Positions 7,177 through 17,605 are shown, counted from the first letter of the stretch. The stretch is DNA of 64,000 nt from Clostridia bacterium UC5.1-1E11 (GCA_001305115.1 BCAA01000002.1:124001-188000), one strand, 5' to 3'. The notes: generated from the letters alone by a model not told the origin. A program made the numbers and translations.

Positions 7177-8946
7177 ATGGGCGGTAGAAGATATTACAGA
7201 GGCCAAAAAGACAGTGGACGCGACATTTACTCCGGTGCGTCCCATCTAGACCGCAAAAAATGGTGGATTATCGGCGGCTGTGTTCTTGCAGCGGTCCTAG
7301 TGATCTGCGTGATCGGCGCCGGCATTCAGATGCTCGGCAGTCCACAGGATTCCTCCACTGAGCCAGGTGAAGGGCAAATCACTGAGCGAACCACATTCCC
7401 AAAGGGGATTGTAGTCGAAGGCATTGATCTCAACGGAATGACCTTGGAAGAAGCTACCGCGGCGGTCAAGGCCGTAGAACCTTCGCTGGCTATCTGCGAC
7501 ATCACTCTCACATATGGCGAGAAAAGTTGGGCTCTCACCGGGTCCGATCTTTCCTTTACGTATAACACAGATGCTGTGCTTCAGGAAGCTTTTGGGTTTG
7601 TTAAGCAGGCGGATGCAGCCACGCTCTCCGACTTGGAAACACAGCCTAAATCCTATGAAATTACAGCGACACCCGATACCACCTCCTTGAAAGAAACTCT
7701 GACTACACTCACGCAGGAGGTCAACCAACCGGCCAAGGATGCGACCGTTCAGTCGTTTGATCCGGCCAGCGAAACCTTTACCTTCGAGGAAGGACAGAAT
7801 GGCGTTTCCGTAGACATCGATGCACTCACCGCACAGGTGGAGGCTCTCCTTCAAAAAGAGGAAGCCGGGACCGTCGCCATTCCTGTGGCAGAAACCTCCT
7901 ATCAAGTTTCAGCGGCCGATCTCAAAGCCAATATGAAAAAACTGGGGACCTACAGTACCGTATCGACCAACACCAGTGATGGAAATATTAATATGAAGCT
8001 TGCATTAGAAGCTGTGAACGGCACTTGCATCCCCGCGGGGGGATCCTTTGATTATTGGCAGGTGGTTGGAAATACAACGCCAGAAAAAGGATACAAAAAG
8101 GCGAATGCGATTGTCAACGGCAAGTTTGTTCCATCCTATGGCGGCGGCGTCTGCCAGACGAGCACCACGATTTATGGAGCCGCTCTTCGGTCAGCTATGG
8201 AGATTGTTCAGCGCTCGTCCCATTCGATTAAGGCGACGTATTGCCCAATCGGCCAGGACGCTGCTGTTAGTTATCCAGATTTAAACTTTGTGTTTAAAAA
8301 CCCAACAAATTACCCTTTGTATATTTCTGCAGGTATGAGTGGGAAAACATTGACCGTCACCATGTATGGATATCAATCTCCGGATTATGATAATATCGAG
8401 ATTACATCCCAGTTGACAGAAACCATTCCGCCTGTATCCGAACCGAAGTATACCGTGGATAAATCCATGGCCAAGGGAACCAAGCATTACGATGCGAAAC
8501 CGCGCGAAGGATACCGCGCCAGTGCGCAGCGTATTTATTACAAAAACGGCCAGGTAGTCAAGACCGAAAAGCTCCCGAATTCTTATTATCGTCCGGCGCC
8601 GGCTTACTACTCGATCGGGCCGGACACCGATCCTAAGACTGCGGTTCTGGTGGATTATACGGGCAAGCCAGTAAACGGCACGCCATCCAACAGCCAGACG
8701 CCGAGTTCGTCGGCCCCGGAATCCACTGCGCCGCCAGCTTCTTCTACACCGGGGGCAACTACTCCACCGGCGACTTCCACTCCGCCAGCGGCGAGCAGTG
8801 AGCCCGCCGTTACGACGCCACCGACAACGGAACAGCCCCCTGCGGCGACAGATGGTACCGTTGTGCCCGCCGTTCCAGAAACGGGGACCTCTTCCGCAGC
8901 GGATGTACAACCGGACCCGGAGGCGTCAATCACCCCCGTCGGATAA
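7177..8946 (+). CDS. VanW-family membrane-anchored cell wall protein
   Basis: A 589-residue envelope protein. After a basic N-terminus comes one membrane segment (about residues 27-50). The extracellular part has a peptidoglycan-binding-4-like region (about 60-265), then the VanW domain with AGGSFDYWQVVG and GGGVCQTSTT (about 275-400), a G5-like beta segment, and a tail of about 90 residues rich in Pro, Ser and Thr that could cross the wall. GGGAGG precedes the ATG by six bases. VanW proteins occur in vancomycin-resistance clusters and widely in Clostridia, but their biochemical role is not established. It lies 48 bases before a glycosyltransferase gene, suggesting one operon. Confidence 0.88.
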   Translation: MGGRRYYRGQKDSGRDIYSGASHLDRKKWWIIGGCVLAAVLVICVIGAGIQMLGSPQDSSTEPGEGQITERTTFPKGIVVEGIDLNGMTLEEATAAVKAVEPSLAICDITLTYGEKSWALTGSDLSFTYNTDAVLQEAFGFVKQADAATLSDLETQPKSYEITATPDTTSLKETLTTLTQEVNQPAKDATVQSFDPASETFTFEEGQNGVSVDIDALTAQVEALLQKEEAGTVAIPVAETSYQVSAADLKANMKKLGTYSTVSTNTSDGNINMKLALEAVNGTCIPAGGSFDYWQVVGNTTPEKGYKKANAIVNGKFVPSYGGGVCQTSTTIYGAALRSAMEIVQRSSHSIKATYCPIGQDAAVSYPDLNFVFKNPTNYPLYISAGMSGKTLTVTMYGYQSPDYDNIEITSQLTETIPPVSEPKYTVDKSMAKGTKHYDAKPREGYRASAQRIYYKNGQVVKTEKLPNSYYRPAPAYYSIGPDTDPKTAVLVDYTGKPVNGTPSNSQTPSSSAPESTAPPASSTPGATTPPATSTPPAASSEPAVTTPPTTEQPPAATDGTVVPAVPETGTSSAADVQPDPEASITPVG

Positions 8947-8994
8947 TCCCGTACGGAAGTAACCCGAGATCAAAGAAAGGAGGCCTGTCTAAAG

Positions 8995-9975
8995 ATGGAA
9001 GCAAAAGCGCCCACGGTCAGCATTATTATTCCTGTTTATAACGTGGAAAAATTTCTGCGCAAATGCCTTACCAGCCTTGTAGAACAGACCTTTCAGGATC
9101 GTGAAATCATTGCTGTAAACGATGGTTCCACCGATCGTTCCCTGGACATTTTGCGCGAGTTTGAGCAAAAATATGAGTTTGTCACGGTGGTCGATCAGGA
9201 AAACCGGGGCATGTCCAAGGCGCGCAACCGCGGTTTAAGCCTTGCGCGTGGAGAATACATCTGTTTTATTGACAGCGACGACTATGTGGCGCCGAACTTT
9301 CTAGAGCGTCTTTACGGTGCTTGCGTTGAAAACGATGCGCAGATTGCCTGCTGTTATTACTATTATCAATATGCCAGTTCGGGGTTCACGATGGAATATC
9401 CCTTTCGATGCAGAGGGGTTTTGACCCGCGAAGAGGCGATGAATAAACTTTTGCGCGATCTACAGATTCAGAGCCTTGTGTGGAATAAGATGTACAAGCG
9501 TTCTCTGTTTACCGACTATAACATCCAATTTCCCAGCATTGCCTTTGAAGATATGGCTACTGCAAATCGTGTCTTTGCACATGCCGAACGCGTTGTCGTT
9601 TTGGATGAGCCGCTTTACTATTATGTACAGCGCAGCGGAAGCACGCTCGCCACCATCAATGCCAGTAAGATCAATGATTTTATCCGAGCTGTCGCAATGG
9701 TCCGCGTCTCTCTGGAAAAGAGCGGCCAGTTCGAAAAGTACCGCAAAAGCTATCTGGCATTGACGCGAAAGACTTCTCTATGTTGTTACTGGTATGTCCT
9801 TCGCATGCACAACGAAAAGAAATCCATCCGTGGATGTATTGCAAACATGCGGCGTATCAACCGCGCAATGCGGCACTACACTGCGGAAACTTTTGATCCT
9901 CTATCCCCGCAGTTGCCGGACGTTGTGTGTACACCAACGGATAAAAAATTGGAAAAGGACTATTCCGTCCGCTGA
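8995..9975 (+). CDS. Family 2 glycosyltransferase
   Basis: A 326-residue GT-A fold enzyme that moves a sugar from a nucleotide-sugar to an acceptor. It starts with VSIIIPVYNVEKFLRKCL, has NDGSTDRS, and carries the metal-binding DxD in CFIDSDDYV (about residues 90-98); these are the hallmarks of EpsJ/WcaA-like enzymes for capsule, teichoic acid or exopolysaccharide. AAAGGAGG is upstream. The gene follows the VanW gene and ends at a clear terminator. The acceptor and sugar are unknown. Confidence 0.88.
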   Translation: MEAKAPTVSIIIPVYNVEKFLRKCLTSLVEQTFQDREIIAVNDGSTDRSLDILREFEQKYEFVTVVDQENRGMSKARNRGLSLARGEYICFIDSDDYVAPNFLERLYGACVENDAQIACCYYYYQYASSGFTMEYPFRCRGVLTREEAMNKLLRDLQIQSLVWNKMYKRSLFTDYNIQFPSIAFEDMATANRVFAHAERVVVLDEPLYYYVQRSGSTLATINASKINDFIRAVAMVRVSLEKSGQFEKYRKSYLALTRKTSLCCYWYVLRMHNEKKSIRGCIANMRRINRAMRHYTAETFDPLSPQLPDVVCTPTDKKLEKDYSVR

Positions 9976-9988
9976 TACGGACGTCATC

Positions 9989-10020
9989 GGCGATGCAGGC
10001 GTCTGCATCGCCTTTTTCTT
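9989..10020 (+). terminator. Rho-independent terminator after VanW-GT2 operon
   Basis: Perfect 10-base stem GGCGATGCAG/CTGCATCGCC with a four-base loop, followed by TTTTTCTT. Confidence 0.9.
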
Positions 10021-10213
10021 GCGTAAAACCACTGGAAAACAGTCCCGGTTATTCTATATTTTTCCAAGGGGATTCGCCTTCGGTACCCTGAACAAAAGGT
10101 CCTCTGTTGTTTTTCAACCGGACCGGATATAGGCGGTTTTCTTTCTTCTGAATGGAAATGCTAATCTATATTTCATGAATCTCAGGAAATTGGAACGAGA
10201 AAGGATGTCTATT

Positions 10214-12150
10214 ATGAAAAATGACGGTTTCCTTCGAGTTGCAGCAGCTACTCCGCACATTCGTGTGGCTGATTGTGATTTTAACAAGGAGGCAATATCG
10301 GCGCTTTTGCATACCGCTGCCGAACAGCATGTTGGCGCCATTGTATTTCCGGAACTTTGCCTGACCGGATATACGTGTGGTGATCTCTTTCACGATACGA
10401 CCCTGCTCCAGGCAGCTGAACAAGCGCTTGGTGAATTGTTGGAGGAGAGCAAAGCATACCCGCTGCTCGCCGTCGTAGGGCTTCCCGCCGCATTCGGCTC
10501 CTCTCTCTACAATGTCGCTGCGGTGTTCTGCCAGGGAAAACTTTTGGGCCTTACTGCCAAAAGCCATATTCCGAACTACAGTGAATTCTATGAGGCGCGT
10601 CACTTTGCTCCTGCGCCCCATACCCTGGTTCCGGTCACATTTTGCGGGCAAGAGACCGTTTTGGGATGTGAACTCGTCTACACTTGTATGGAAACGCCGG
10701 AATTCACCGTGGGAGTTGAGATTTGTGAGGATCTTTGGGTGCCAGAACCGCCTTGCGCCCATATGGCCCAGGCAGGTGCAACGCTGTTGCTGAACACCTC
10801 TGCCAGCGATGAAGTCATCGGCAAGGCAAATTACCGCCGCGGCCTGGTGCGCGATCAATCCGCACGCCTCTTCTGCGCCTATGCCTATGCGGATGCCGGG
10901 GAGGGGGAATCCACCACCGATCTGGTCTTTGCCGGTCACAATCTAATCGCAGAGAACGGCGGCATCCTTGCGGAGAGCCAGCCATTCACCACAGGGCTAA
11001 CCTGCGCAGAAATCGATCTACAGCGTCTGATGCAGGAGCGCCGGCGCGCCAATACTTGGAACAACCGTTTCGATGGACCGGCTCCCATTCCTTTCTCGTT
11101 GGAACTTCCGGACTTTCCCATAACACGCTCATTTGCGCGTTTGCCATTTGTCCCACAGGATGCACAGGACCTCTTTGGGCGCTGTGAAATGATCCTGCAC
11201 CTGCAAGCGGCGGGATTAAAAACCCGCCTGGAACACACGGGTGTTCGCCACGCAGTGGTAGGCCTTTCCGGAGGATTGGATTCTACTCTGGCCTTATTGG
11301 TAACGGTGCGGGCCTTTGACGCGCTCCAGCTTCCGCGCAAGGGCATCCTGGCTGTCACGATCCCGGTTTTGGGACAACCGGGCGCACAAAAGGCAATGCA
11401 GAACAGCTCGCCGGTCTCCTGGGAGTGGCCTTCGACACAGTATCCATCCACGATGCTGTGAGCGGGCATTTTCGCGACATCGGCCACGACCCGTCTGTGC
11501 ACGATGTAACCTATGAAAACGCACAGGCGCGCGAGCGCACGCAGATCTTGATGGATTTGGCCAATCAAAACGGCGGCCTGGTCATCGGTACGGGGGACCT
11601 CTCAGAATTGGCACTCGGTTGGGCGACCTACAACGGGGACCACATGTCCATGTATGCGGTCAATGCATCCATCCCCAAAACTTTGGTACGCCATCTGGTG
11701 CACTATGCGGCCCAGCAAGCGGGCGGAGCGCTCTGTGATGTATTGGAAGATATTCTGGACACGCCTGTCAGTCCGGAACTGCTTCCCCCTGTGGATGGCG
11801 TAATCTCACAAAAGACGGAGAACCTTGTCGGTCCTTATGAGCTGCACGACTTTTTCCTTTACCACATGCTTCGCTTTGGATTTTCACCGGCAAAAATCCA
11901 TCGCATGGCGCTTCGCACATTTGCCGGCACTTATGATGCAGAAACGATCCAAAAATGGCTGCTTATTTTTTACCGGCGTTTCTTTGCGCAGCAGTTTAAG
12001 CGCTCTTGTTTGCCGGATGGACCAAAGGTGGGCAGCGTAGCGCTCTCTCCACGCGGCGATTGGCGCATGCCCAGCGATGCAAGCGCAAAGCTGTGGTTAC
12101 AACAAATCGAGGCACTTTCCAATCGCACACCAGAAAGGGTATCAAATTAG
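10214..12150 (+). CDS. nadE: Glutamine-dependent NAD+ synthetase, frameshifted
   Basis: Makes NAD+ from nicotinate adenine dinucleotide using ammonia released from glutamine. The first half is the nitrilase-like glutaminase, with the triad visible as Glu (FPELCLTGY), Lys (AKSHIPNY) and Cys ([10 protein letters not shown]). The second half is the synthetase with the ATP loop [13 protein letters not shown] and [20 protein letters not shown]. The two halves lie in different frames; they join as [15 protein letters not shown] if one base is restored near 11360-11365. Together they make about 645 residues, the normal length. The start at 10214 follows AAAGGA by eight bases. As an essential core enzyme, a sequence error is more likely than loss. 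Confidence 0.9.
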
Positions 12151-12170
12151 TCTATCAGGGGGGATCTTGT

Positions 12171-12515
12171 ATGAAAAAAGTACGGATTACCGTATTAAAA
12201 ACCACGTTGGACAAAGAATTGGCAAACGAGTATGGAATAGAAGGTCTGACTGCCTGTCCCATGCTGAAGGCAGGGCAGGTATTCTATGCGGATTATGCCA
12301 AGCCGGAAGGGCTCTGCGACGAAGCTTGGAAAGCCATTTACCAGTACGTATTCGCTCTAGCACATGGCGCTGGAGAGGGCCTCTTTTACTATGGCGACTG
12401 GATTCGCAAGCCGGGGGTAGCCATTTGTAGCTGCAACGACGGCCTACGCCCAGTCATCTTTAAATTGGAGGCAACGGAAGAAGAGGCCGTTATCGACTAC
12501 ATACCTGTGCGGTAA
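12171..12515 (+). CDS. TIGR04076-like protein of unknown function
   Basis: A 114-residue cytoplasmic protein matching the pattern of the TIGR04076 family: MKKVRITVLKTTLDKELANEY, a CPML segment, then RKPGVAICSCNDGLRPVIFKLE. The start at 12171 is supported by GGGGGG about 10 bases upstream; the frame runs open further left but without a ribosome site. It lies 20 bases after nadE and probably shares its transcript. Conserved cysteines suggest a metal or redox role, but none is proven. Confidence 0.78.
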   Translation: MKKVRITVLKTTLDKELANEYGIEGLTACPMLKAGQVFYADYAKPEGLCDEAWKAIYQYVFALAHGAGEGLFYYGDWIRKPGVAICSCNDGLRPVIFKLEATEEEAVIDYIPVR

Positions 12516-12611
12516 TTTCCGCTACTTTCGACCGCCCGCTTTCCTGGCGCTACCAAAGGCAAGCCCCATAGAGCAGAGCCCTCCCGTCAAAAACCTACTA
12601 CCGGTACACAA

Positions 12612-12652
12612 ACGATGCCCTGCGGAATTTCCCGCTGGGCGTCTTTTTTATT
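12612..12652 (+). terminator. Terminator after nadE operon
   Basis: GCCCTGCGG pairs with CCGCTGGGC (one mismatch) around AATTT and is followed by GTCTTTTTTA. Confidence 0.75.
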
Positions 12653-12926
12653 TCCATTCTTCCACCACTCCGCCTTTTTGGGAACGACATCCTGTTTTCC
12701 TTTTTAATTTGCTAGCCGTTTTCCTTTCCGATTCCTTTTTGGTCTCCCCTTTCCCCGATCTCCCGAAGGCCACTTTTCACCGCCTTTCCCCTCCGTTCGT
12801 CCAGTCGGTTTCTTTGCGATGTTTTCCGGCCGCCCTTTTGCACTTTGTATTCCATTTTGAAAACCTTTGTATTGTTTCCTGAATGAATTACTTACTGTTT
12901 CTTTGTGGGAACCCTGCATAAAGCCG
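12653..12926. other. Intergenic low-complexity region
   Basis: A pyrimidine-rich stretch (repeated TTTCC, CCTTT and TTCCG words) on the plus strand. A minus-strand frame at 12704-13003 of about 99 codons is low-complexity (Lys, Gly, Arg, Pro) and lacks a ribosome site; it is not called. No gene is recognised. Confidence 0.4.
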
Positions 12927-12956
12927 AAAGGGGCGGAGCCGTATGGCCCCGCCCCT
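12927..12956 (-). terminator. Terminator after htrA
   Basis: On the minus strand GGGGCGGGGCC and GGCTCCGCCCC form a strong GC-rich stem with a short loop, followed by TTTC. It lies about 50 bases beyond the htrA stop codon. Confidence 0.7.
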
Positions 12957-13003
12957 CCCGGTTTGGATAAGGAAGAATTTATGAAAAAGAGTCTTGTAAG
13001 CAA

Positions 13004-14679
13004 TTATTGGCCACTGGCCTGTACCAGTGTCACTTCTGCAGTGAAAGTCTTACCGGTTAAATCGTTGACGACTGTCAGGGTTACCTTATCACCTGGCTTT
13101 TTCTTGCTGACATAGGAGGTGATGGTCGTACTGTTGGTAACTTCCGTATCGTCAATCTTGGTGATGATGCATCCCTGAGTGATCCCCGCATTCGCAACGG
13201 ACTCATTGTTGATGGATGCCACATACATGCCCGGCGTCAAACCGTAGAAACGGGCCGACATGCTGTCCAGATATTGGCCAGTAATCCCGAGCACCGCTCT
13301 GTCTTTGACATAACCGTACTCCTTCAGGTTGCTGATGACAGATTGGGCATCGTCAATCGGGATAGCAAATCCCAATCCCTCAAAGCCCTCTGCCACGATC
13401 TTACTCGAGTTAATGCCGACCACTTGGCCGTACATGTTCACCAGAGCACCGCCGGAATTTCCGGGATTGATCGCTGTATCCGTCTGAATGCAGTCCATGG
13501 TGTAACCTGAATCGCTGCTGGTGATCTGGCGGTTCAACGCTGAAACAATTCCTTGCGTTACGCTGGAACTCAGTTCCAGACCGCCTGGATTGCCAATTGC
13601 CATCACAGTATCGCCAACCTCCAAATCGCTGGAAGAACCAAATTCAGCGGCTTGCAAACCGGTGGCCTCTATTTTGATGACGGCCAAGTCTGTGATATTA
13701 TCGCTGCCAACCAGCTTTGCCTCATAACTTTTGCCGTCAGACATAATCACTTTCAGAGAAGAGGCTCCTTCTACCACATGCGCATTGGTGATGATATATC
13801 CATCGCTTGTGGCAATGATTCCAGAACCTTCGCTTGCCGGGGATACTTCATCGCCGGCCTGCCCATTCTGCGGTACCCCATTAAAGAAGTACAGAATGTT
13901 GCTATTGTTGGTGTTTTGATAGTTTTGGATACACACGACGGAAGGAATGACTTTCTTCGCCACCTCCTGGGGTGTGAGTTCCCCCGAAACCGTGCTAGTC
14001 GGTTGACTGTTTCCCACCAATTTATTGATGGTAAACGCGGGTTCCGTAGAACTGCCAGAGTTATTGACGGAAATGTATCCGTTGTTGATGAGGGCAACAA
14101 AGCCGCCGATCGAACCAACCGAAACCATCAAACACGCCATAACCCCTGCAAGAACCTTCAAGGCGGTTTTTTACCCTTGGACATCGGCTTCTTTTCTCTC
14201 TTAGGTTTTTGCGGCTTTGGCGCGGCCTGTGCATATGGGTTTTGGTAGCTGTGGTAGTAGTCGCCCTGCCACATCACCTGATTCTGATGGCCGCTGTACT
14301 CATGCTGCCCGTTTGCATTGGGATAGGCGCCATAAGTGTTTTGATAGGGTCCATTCCCCGGTTGATTGTTGTAAGCATTGTACGGCTGCTGGCCATAGTT
14401 TGCCTGATAACTGGTATAGCTGGCTGGATTCGTATAAGCAGAATGATAAGACGGCGCCTGCGGCTGTCCGGCAGGCATTTCGTTTGAGGCCGGTTTTGTA
14501 TGGCCTTCCTGACCCTGTACAGCTTCCGGAGCTGTCTGTACCGGCTCGTTCTTTTCTTCCGCCACAGCCTTTTCAGCGGCATTCTGCTCTGTGGAAGCGG
14601 CGTCCGCCTCCAACTTGTTTTCCTGCGGGATGTTTAACCCTTCGTTTTGAGTATTGTCCATTTCATTCGGATTATACAT
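13004..14679 (-). CDS. htrA: HtrA/DegP-type membrane-anchored serine protease, frameshifted
   Basis: A trypsin-like protease and chaperone for misfolded envelope proteins. The catalytic part (385 residues) has one membrane segment, then the triad His in TNAHVVEG, Asp in NITDLAVIK and Ser in NPGNSGGAL, and a C-terminal PDZ domain. The preceding 173-residue frame (14158-14679) is a disordered, Gln/Asn/Tyr-rich cytoplasmic tail ending in a basic stretch. The frames fuse as KGKKTALKVLAGV if one base is added to the six-T run at 14167-14172. Alternatively the TTG at 14161 overlaps the upstream TGA and permits coupled translation of a short form. The start at 14679 follows AAAGGA. Confidence 0.88.
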
Positions 14680-15096
14680 AAGCTCATTTCCTTTCCCAGA
14701 GAACCTTTATCGCAAGTCGATTGTTTTCTTCATGCACCCTTGGGTTTCTTTCGTTCCCCTCGGTGTGCTTTTATTATGCCAATACAATGTGACCGCTGTG
14801 TGAAGGCTATTTTATGTTTTTCTGATAACTTGCGGAAGAGTCTCTGTCGAAAGAACTTCTTCACTCCATTGTTTCCAGACACTCTCTTCACTTATGATAC
14901 CTATTATAAAAGCTATTTTACGGCTACTTTTGAAAAGGACGCCTTACCAATTTCTTAAATTTTAAGGGAGAATTGTATTTCCTACCAAATTGTGCTATTC
15001 TAAATTTTGTTGGACCACTGTGACAATCGGCAGTGTATCCGAAATGGAACCCATACAAACGAAAAGGTTTTGTTTCTATGAAGGAGGTAAAACAGA
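14680..15096. other. Intergenic region between htrA and 5'-nucleotidase
   Basis: Holds the divergent promoters. On the plus strand TTGTAT (14973-14978) and TATTCT (14996-15001), 17 bases apart, suit the nucleotidase gene. No gene is recognised. Confidence 0.5.
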
Positions 15097-17325
15097 ATGT
15101 CTGTAAAGCAGAGTTCCCGGTTCGTTTCCCTAATGCTTATATTGACCCTAGTATTCGGTACATTTTGTGGTACGGCCGCTTTTGCTGCGAGTTCCACAAC
15201 CGTGACGATCTATCATACCAACGACATCCACGGAAAAGTGAACAGCACTTATGCGGAGGACGGGACGCTCACACAGATCGGTATGGATGTATTGAAAAAC
15301 GTCAAGGCCAACACGCCGAACTCCCTGCTGATCGACGCGGGCGACGCCACCCAAGGCGTTGCCTTGGCTACCTACAGCCAAGGCGCAGACATCATCAAAC
15401 TGATGAATGCGGCTGGTTACGACGGTATGACATTGGGCAACCATGAATTCGATTATGGCCGCGATGCGGCACTGTCGAACGCCAAGTTGGCCGGTTTCCC
15501 CGTTGTGGCTGCAAATGCAATGGACAACGGCCAGACTCTTCTAAAAGGGGTCAACAGCGCCAAGACAAAGGGTTCGGGAGACCTCTATGATGAAAATGGC
15601 GGCTGGTTTATAAAAACTGTCGCAGGTAAGAAAATCGGTTTCTTTGGTATCTCTACCACAGAGACCGCTTATAAAACCAATCCGAACAACCTAAAGGGTG
15701 TAACATTCGCCGACGAAATTGCAACTGCAAAAGCCCAAGTTTCGGCCTTACAGGCGCAGAAAGCAGATGCAATCATCGGCATCATGCATGTGGGAATCGA
15801 CGGGGCCAGCAAGCCCACCAGCCATGAAATCGCGCAACAGGTGGCAGGAATTGACGCGATTATCGATGGGCATAGCCACAGCACCGAAAGCACCAAAGTC
15901 GGCAATACGGTCATCCAGCAGACGGGTACCGGCGCCGCCAACCTTGGAAAGATGGTGCTCTCCTTTGATTCGTCCGGCAATCTGACGATTACGGCGTCGA
16001 ACCTCACCCCCGCCGAGGTGGGAAAACAGTTCCAGGCAGACGCAACCGTCACCGCCCTGTATGATCGTATGGCTGAGGCTCTGGCTCCCACGCTGGAGCA
16101 GGAGGTCGGTTTTACCGATACCAGCTTGTATGGAGGCACCTACCATGGAATGAACATTTGCCGTGTGGGTGAGACAAACCTTGGTAGCCTCATTGCGGAT
16201 GCAATGATCTATGGAGGAAAAGAGCTGATTGCCGGTCAAACGCAGTATGAAAACCTGCCGATGGTCTCCCTGGAAAATGGTGGCGGCGTGCGTACGACCA
16301 TTCCCGCCGGAAAGATTACCGTCGGTGATGTCATCAATGTCCTTCCTTTTGGCAACTCCTTGTCTGTGAAGGAAGTGACGCCCGATAAACTCTATGCTGC
16401 TTTGGAAAATGGCGTAAAAAATGAGGCAAAAGATGGTGCATTTACCTCTGCCGAGGGTTCGTTCCCGCAGGTCGGCGGCATGCGCTTTACCTTTGACATC
16501 GCCAAGCCAGTCGGAAGCCGTGTGACCGAAATTGTGTTGTTGGATTCCAATGGAAAGGACACCCAAAAATTGAACCGTAACGACACAACCACAAAACTCC
16601 TACTTGTCTCCAACGATTTTGAGGTTGCCGGAGGCGATGGTTATACCATGCTGGCCGGTCTGCCCTATGTGGCGGAAGGTTCTGCGTTGGACCTTGTCAC
16701 GGCAGATTATATCCGCCAACTTACCGAGCAGGGTGGTGGAAGTTTTACCTATGCGTTACAAAAGCGCATCCGTATGGTGAACAACGGTCAGATCCCCGCC
16801 AATTATGAAACAACCATTCAAGTGATGGACGGTTCCAGCCCGCTGGGCAATGCTACCATTTCTGTACAGGTAGATGGCGGAAAATCCGTCCAGGCCAAGA
16901 CCAATTCTGTGGGCAAGATTCTGGTCAAGAACCTTTCTTCCGGTGGCCACAACATTTCTGTGACATACAATGGTAAATATGGGGATGCGTTCGTCAGTGA
17001 CGCCGCACAGCTCACAGAGGGCCAGGCGAACCTAGCCGCCGTGAATTCACCTGCTAAACAGATAAAGGCCGTTAGCGACACCACTGCTCCGGTTTCTTTG
17101 CCAAAAAATGCGGCCTACACTTTGAAAGTAACGGTACCACAGGGAACTACCCCGCATTTTTCGGTTGGCAACGGTGAAGTGCTGGGCGCAACCATCGTTC
17201 GCCGCTCCGGTAATGATTACTACTACCAGATTCACGCGGTTGGCAACCCCGGAGAAAAGACCGGCGTCTATTGTACATTCGACGGGCAGGCTGCTCAATT
17301 GCTTTGCTATGCGTCAGTCGCATAA
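15097..17325 (+). CDS. Secreted 5'-nucleotidase/2',3'-cyclic phosphodiesterase (UshA-like)
   Basis: Extracellular metallophosphatase of 742 residues that removes phosphate from nucleotides. A signal peptide (residues 1-30, cut after AFA) is followed by the calcineurin-like domain with NDIHGK, GDATQG, GNHEFDYG, MHVG and GHSHS metal ligands (about 35-260). The 5'-nucleotidase C-terminal domain holds LENGGGVR and FGNSL (about 310-540). Then come a carboxypeptidase-regulatory-like beta segment (about 570-640) and an ~85-residue C-terminal domain (about 658-742) shared with two other secreted proteins here. GAAGGAGG precedes the start. Likely supplies nucleosides and phosphate from outside the cell. 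Confidence 0.9.
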   Translation: MSVKQSSRFVSLMLILTLVFGTFCGTAAFAASSTTVTIYHTNDIHGKVNSTYAEDGTLTQIGMDVLKNVKANTPNSLLIDAGDATQGVALATYSQGADIIKLMNAAGYDGMTLGNHEFDYGRDAALSNAKLAGFPVVAANAMDNGQTLLKGVNSAKTKGSGDLYDENGGWFIKTVAGKKIGFFGISTTETAYKTNPNNLKGVTFADEIATAKAQVSALQAQKADAIIGIMHVGIDGASKPTSHEIAQQVAGIDAIIDGHSHSTESTKVGNTVIQQTGTGAANLGKMVLSFDSSGNLTITASNLTPAEVGKQFQADATVTALYDRMAEALAPTLEQEVGFTDTSLYGGTYHGMNICRVGETNLGSLIADAMIYGGKELIAGQTQYENLPMVSLENGGGVRTTIPAGKITVGDVINVLPFGNSLSVKEVTPDKLYAALENGVKNEAKDGAFTSAEGSFPQVGGMRFTFDIAKPVGSRVTEIVLLDSNGKDTQKLNRNDTTTKLLLVSNDFEVAGGDGYTMLAGLPYVAEGSALDLVTADYIRQLTEQGGGSFTYALQKRIRMVNNGQIPANYETTIQVMDGSSPLGNATISVQVDGGKSVQAKTNSVGKILVKNLSSGGHNISVTYNGKYGDAFVSDAAQLTEGQANLAAVNSPAKQIKAVSDTTAPVSLPKNAAYTLKVTVPQGTTPHFSVGNGEVLGATIVRRSGNDYYYQIHAVGNPGEKTGVYCTFDGQAAQLLCYASVA

Positions 17326-17380
17326 TCTAAATTCTTTGCCGGCCTTCCAACCACTTGTTGGAAATCTAAATTGGCTAACC

Positions 17381-17514
17381 GTATTTGCCTATTAGGATAT
17401 AGGCAAATACAAGTCATAACGGATTTGACGATCGGACTCGCTTGCCTACATTCCGATATAGGAAAACCTGACACGCCATCGTGATAGTCTGTCTTGCTTG
17501 CCTCTATAGGCAAA
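17381..17514. repeat. Three related palindromes, TTGCCT...AGGCAA
   Basis: The first is a perfect 12-base inverted repeat (GTATTTGCCTAT 17381-17392 with ATAGGCAAATAC 17399-17410). The second (about 17442-17465) is degenerate: TTGCCTA and TATAGGAAA. The third is TTGCCTCTATAGGCAA (17498-17513). They lie after the nucleotidase stop codon. They may be regulator sites, transcript processing hairpins or decayed repeats. Confidence 0.5.
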
Positions 17515-17561
17515 TTTATCCAACTACCATGATCGCATCATAAACACAAGATATTGTAAAG

Positions 17562-17605
17562 GGCGCCTTCCTTCGCTTTTAAGCGGTTGGAGGGCGTCTT
17601 TTTTG
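17562..17605 (+). terminator. Terminator downstream of the 5'-nucleotidase region
   Basis: CGCCTTCC pairs with GGAGGGCG across an inner CGCTTTTAAGCG hairpin, followed by TCTTTTTTG. Confidence 0.7.

Noticed and set aside
12704-13003. Minus-strand 99-codon frame after htrA
   Set aside because: Low-complexity, no ribosome site, and it includes the htrA terminator.
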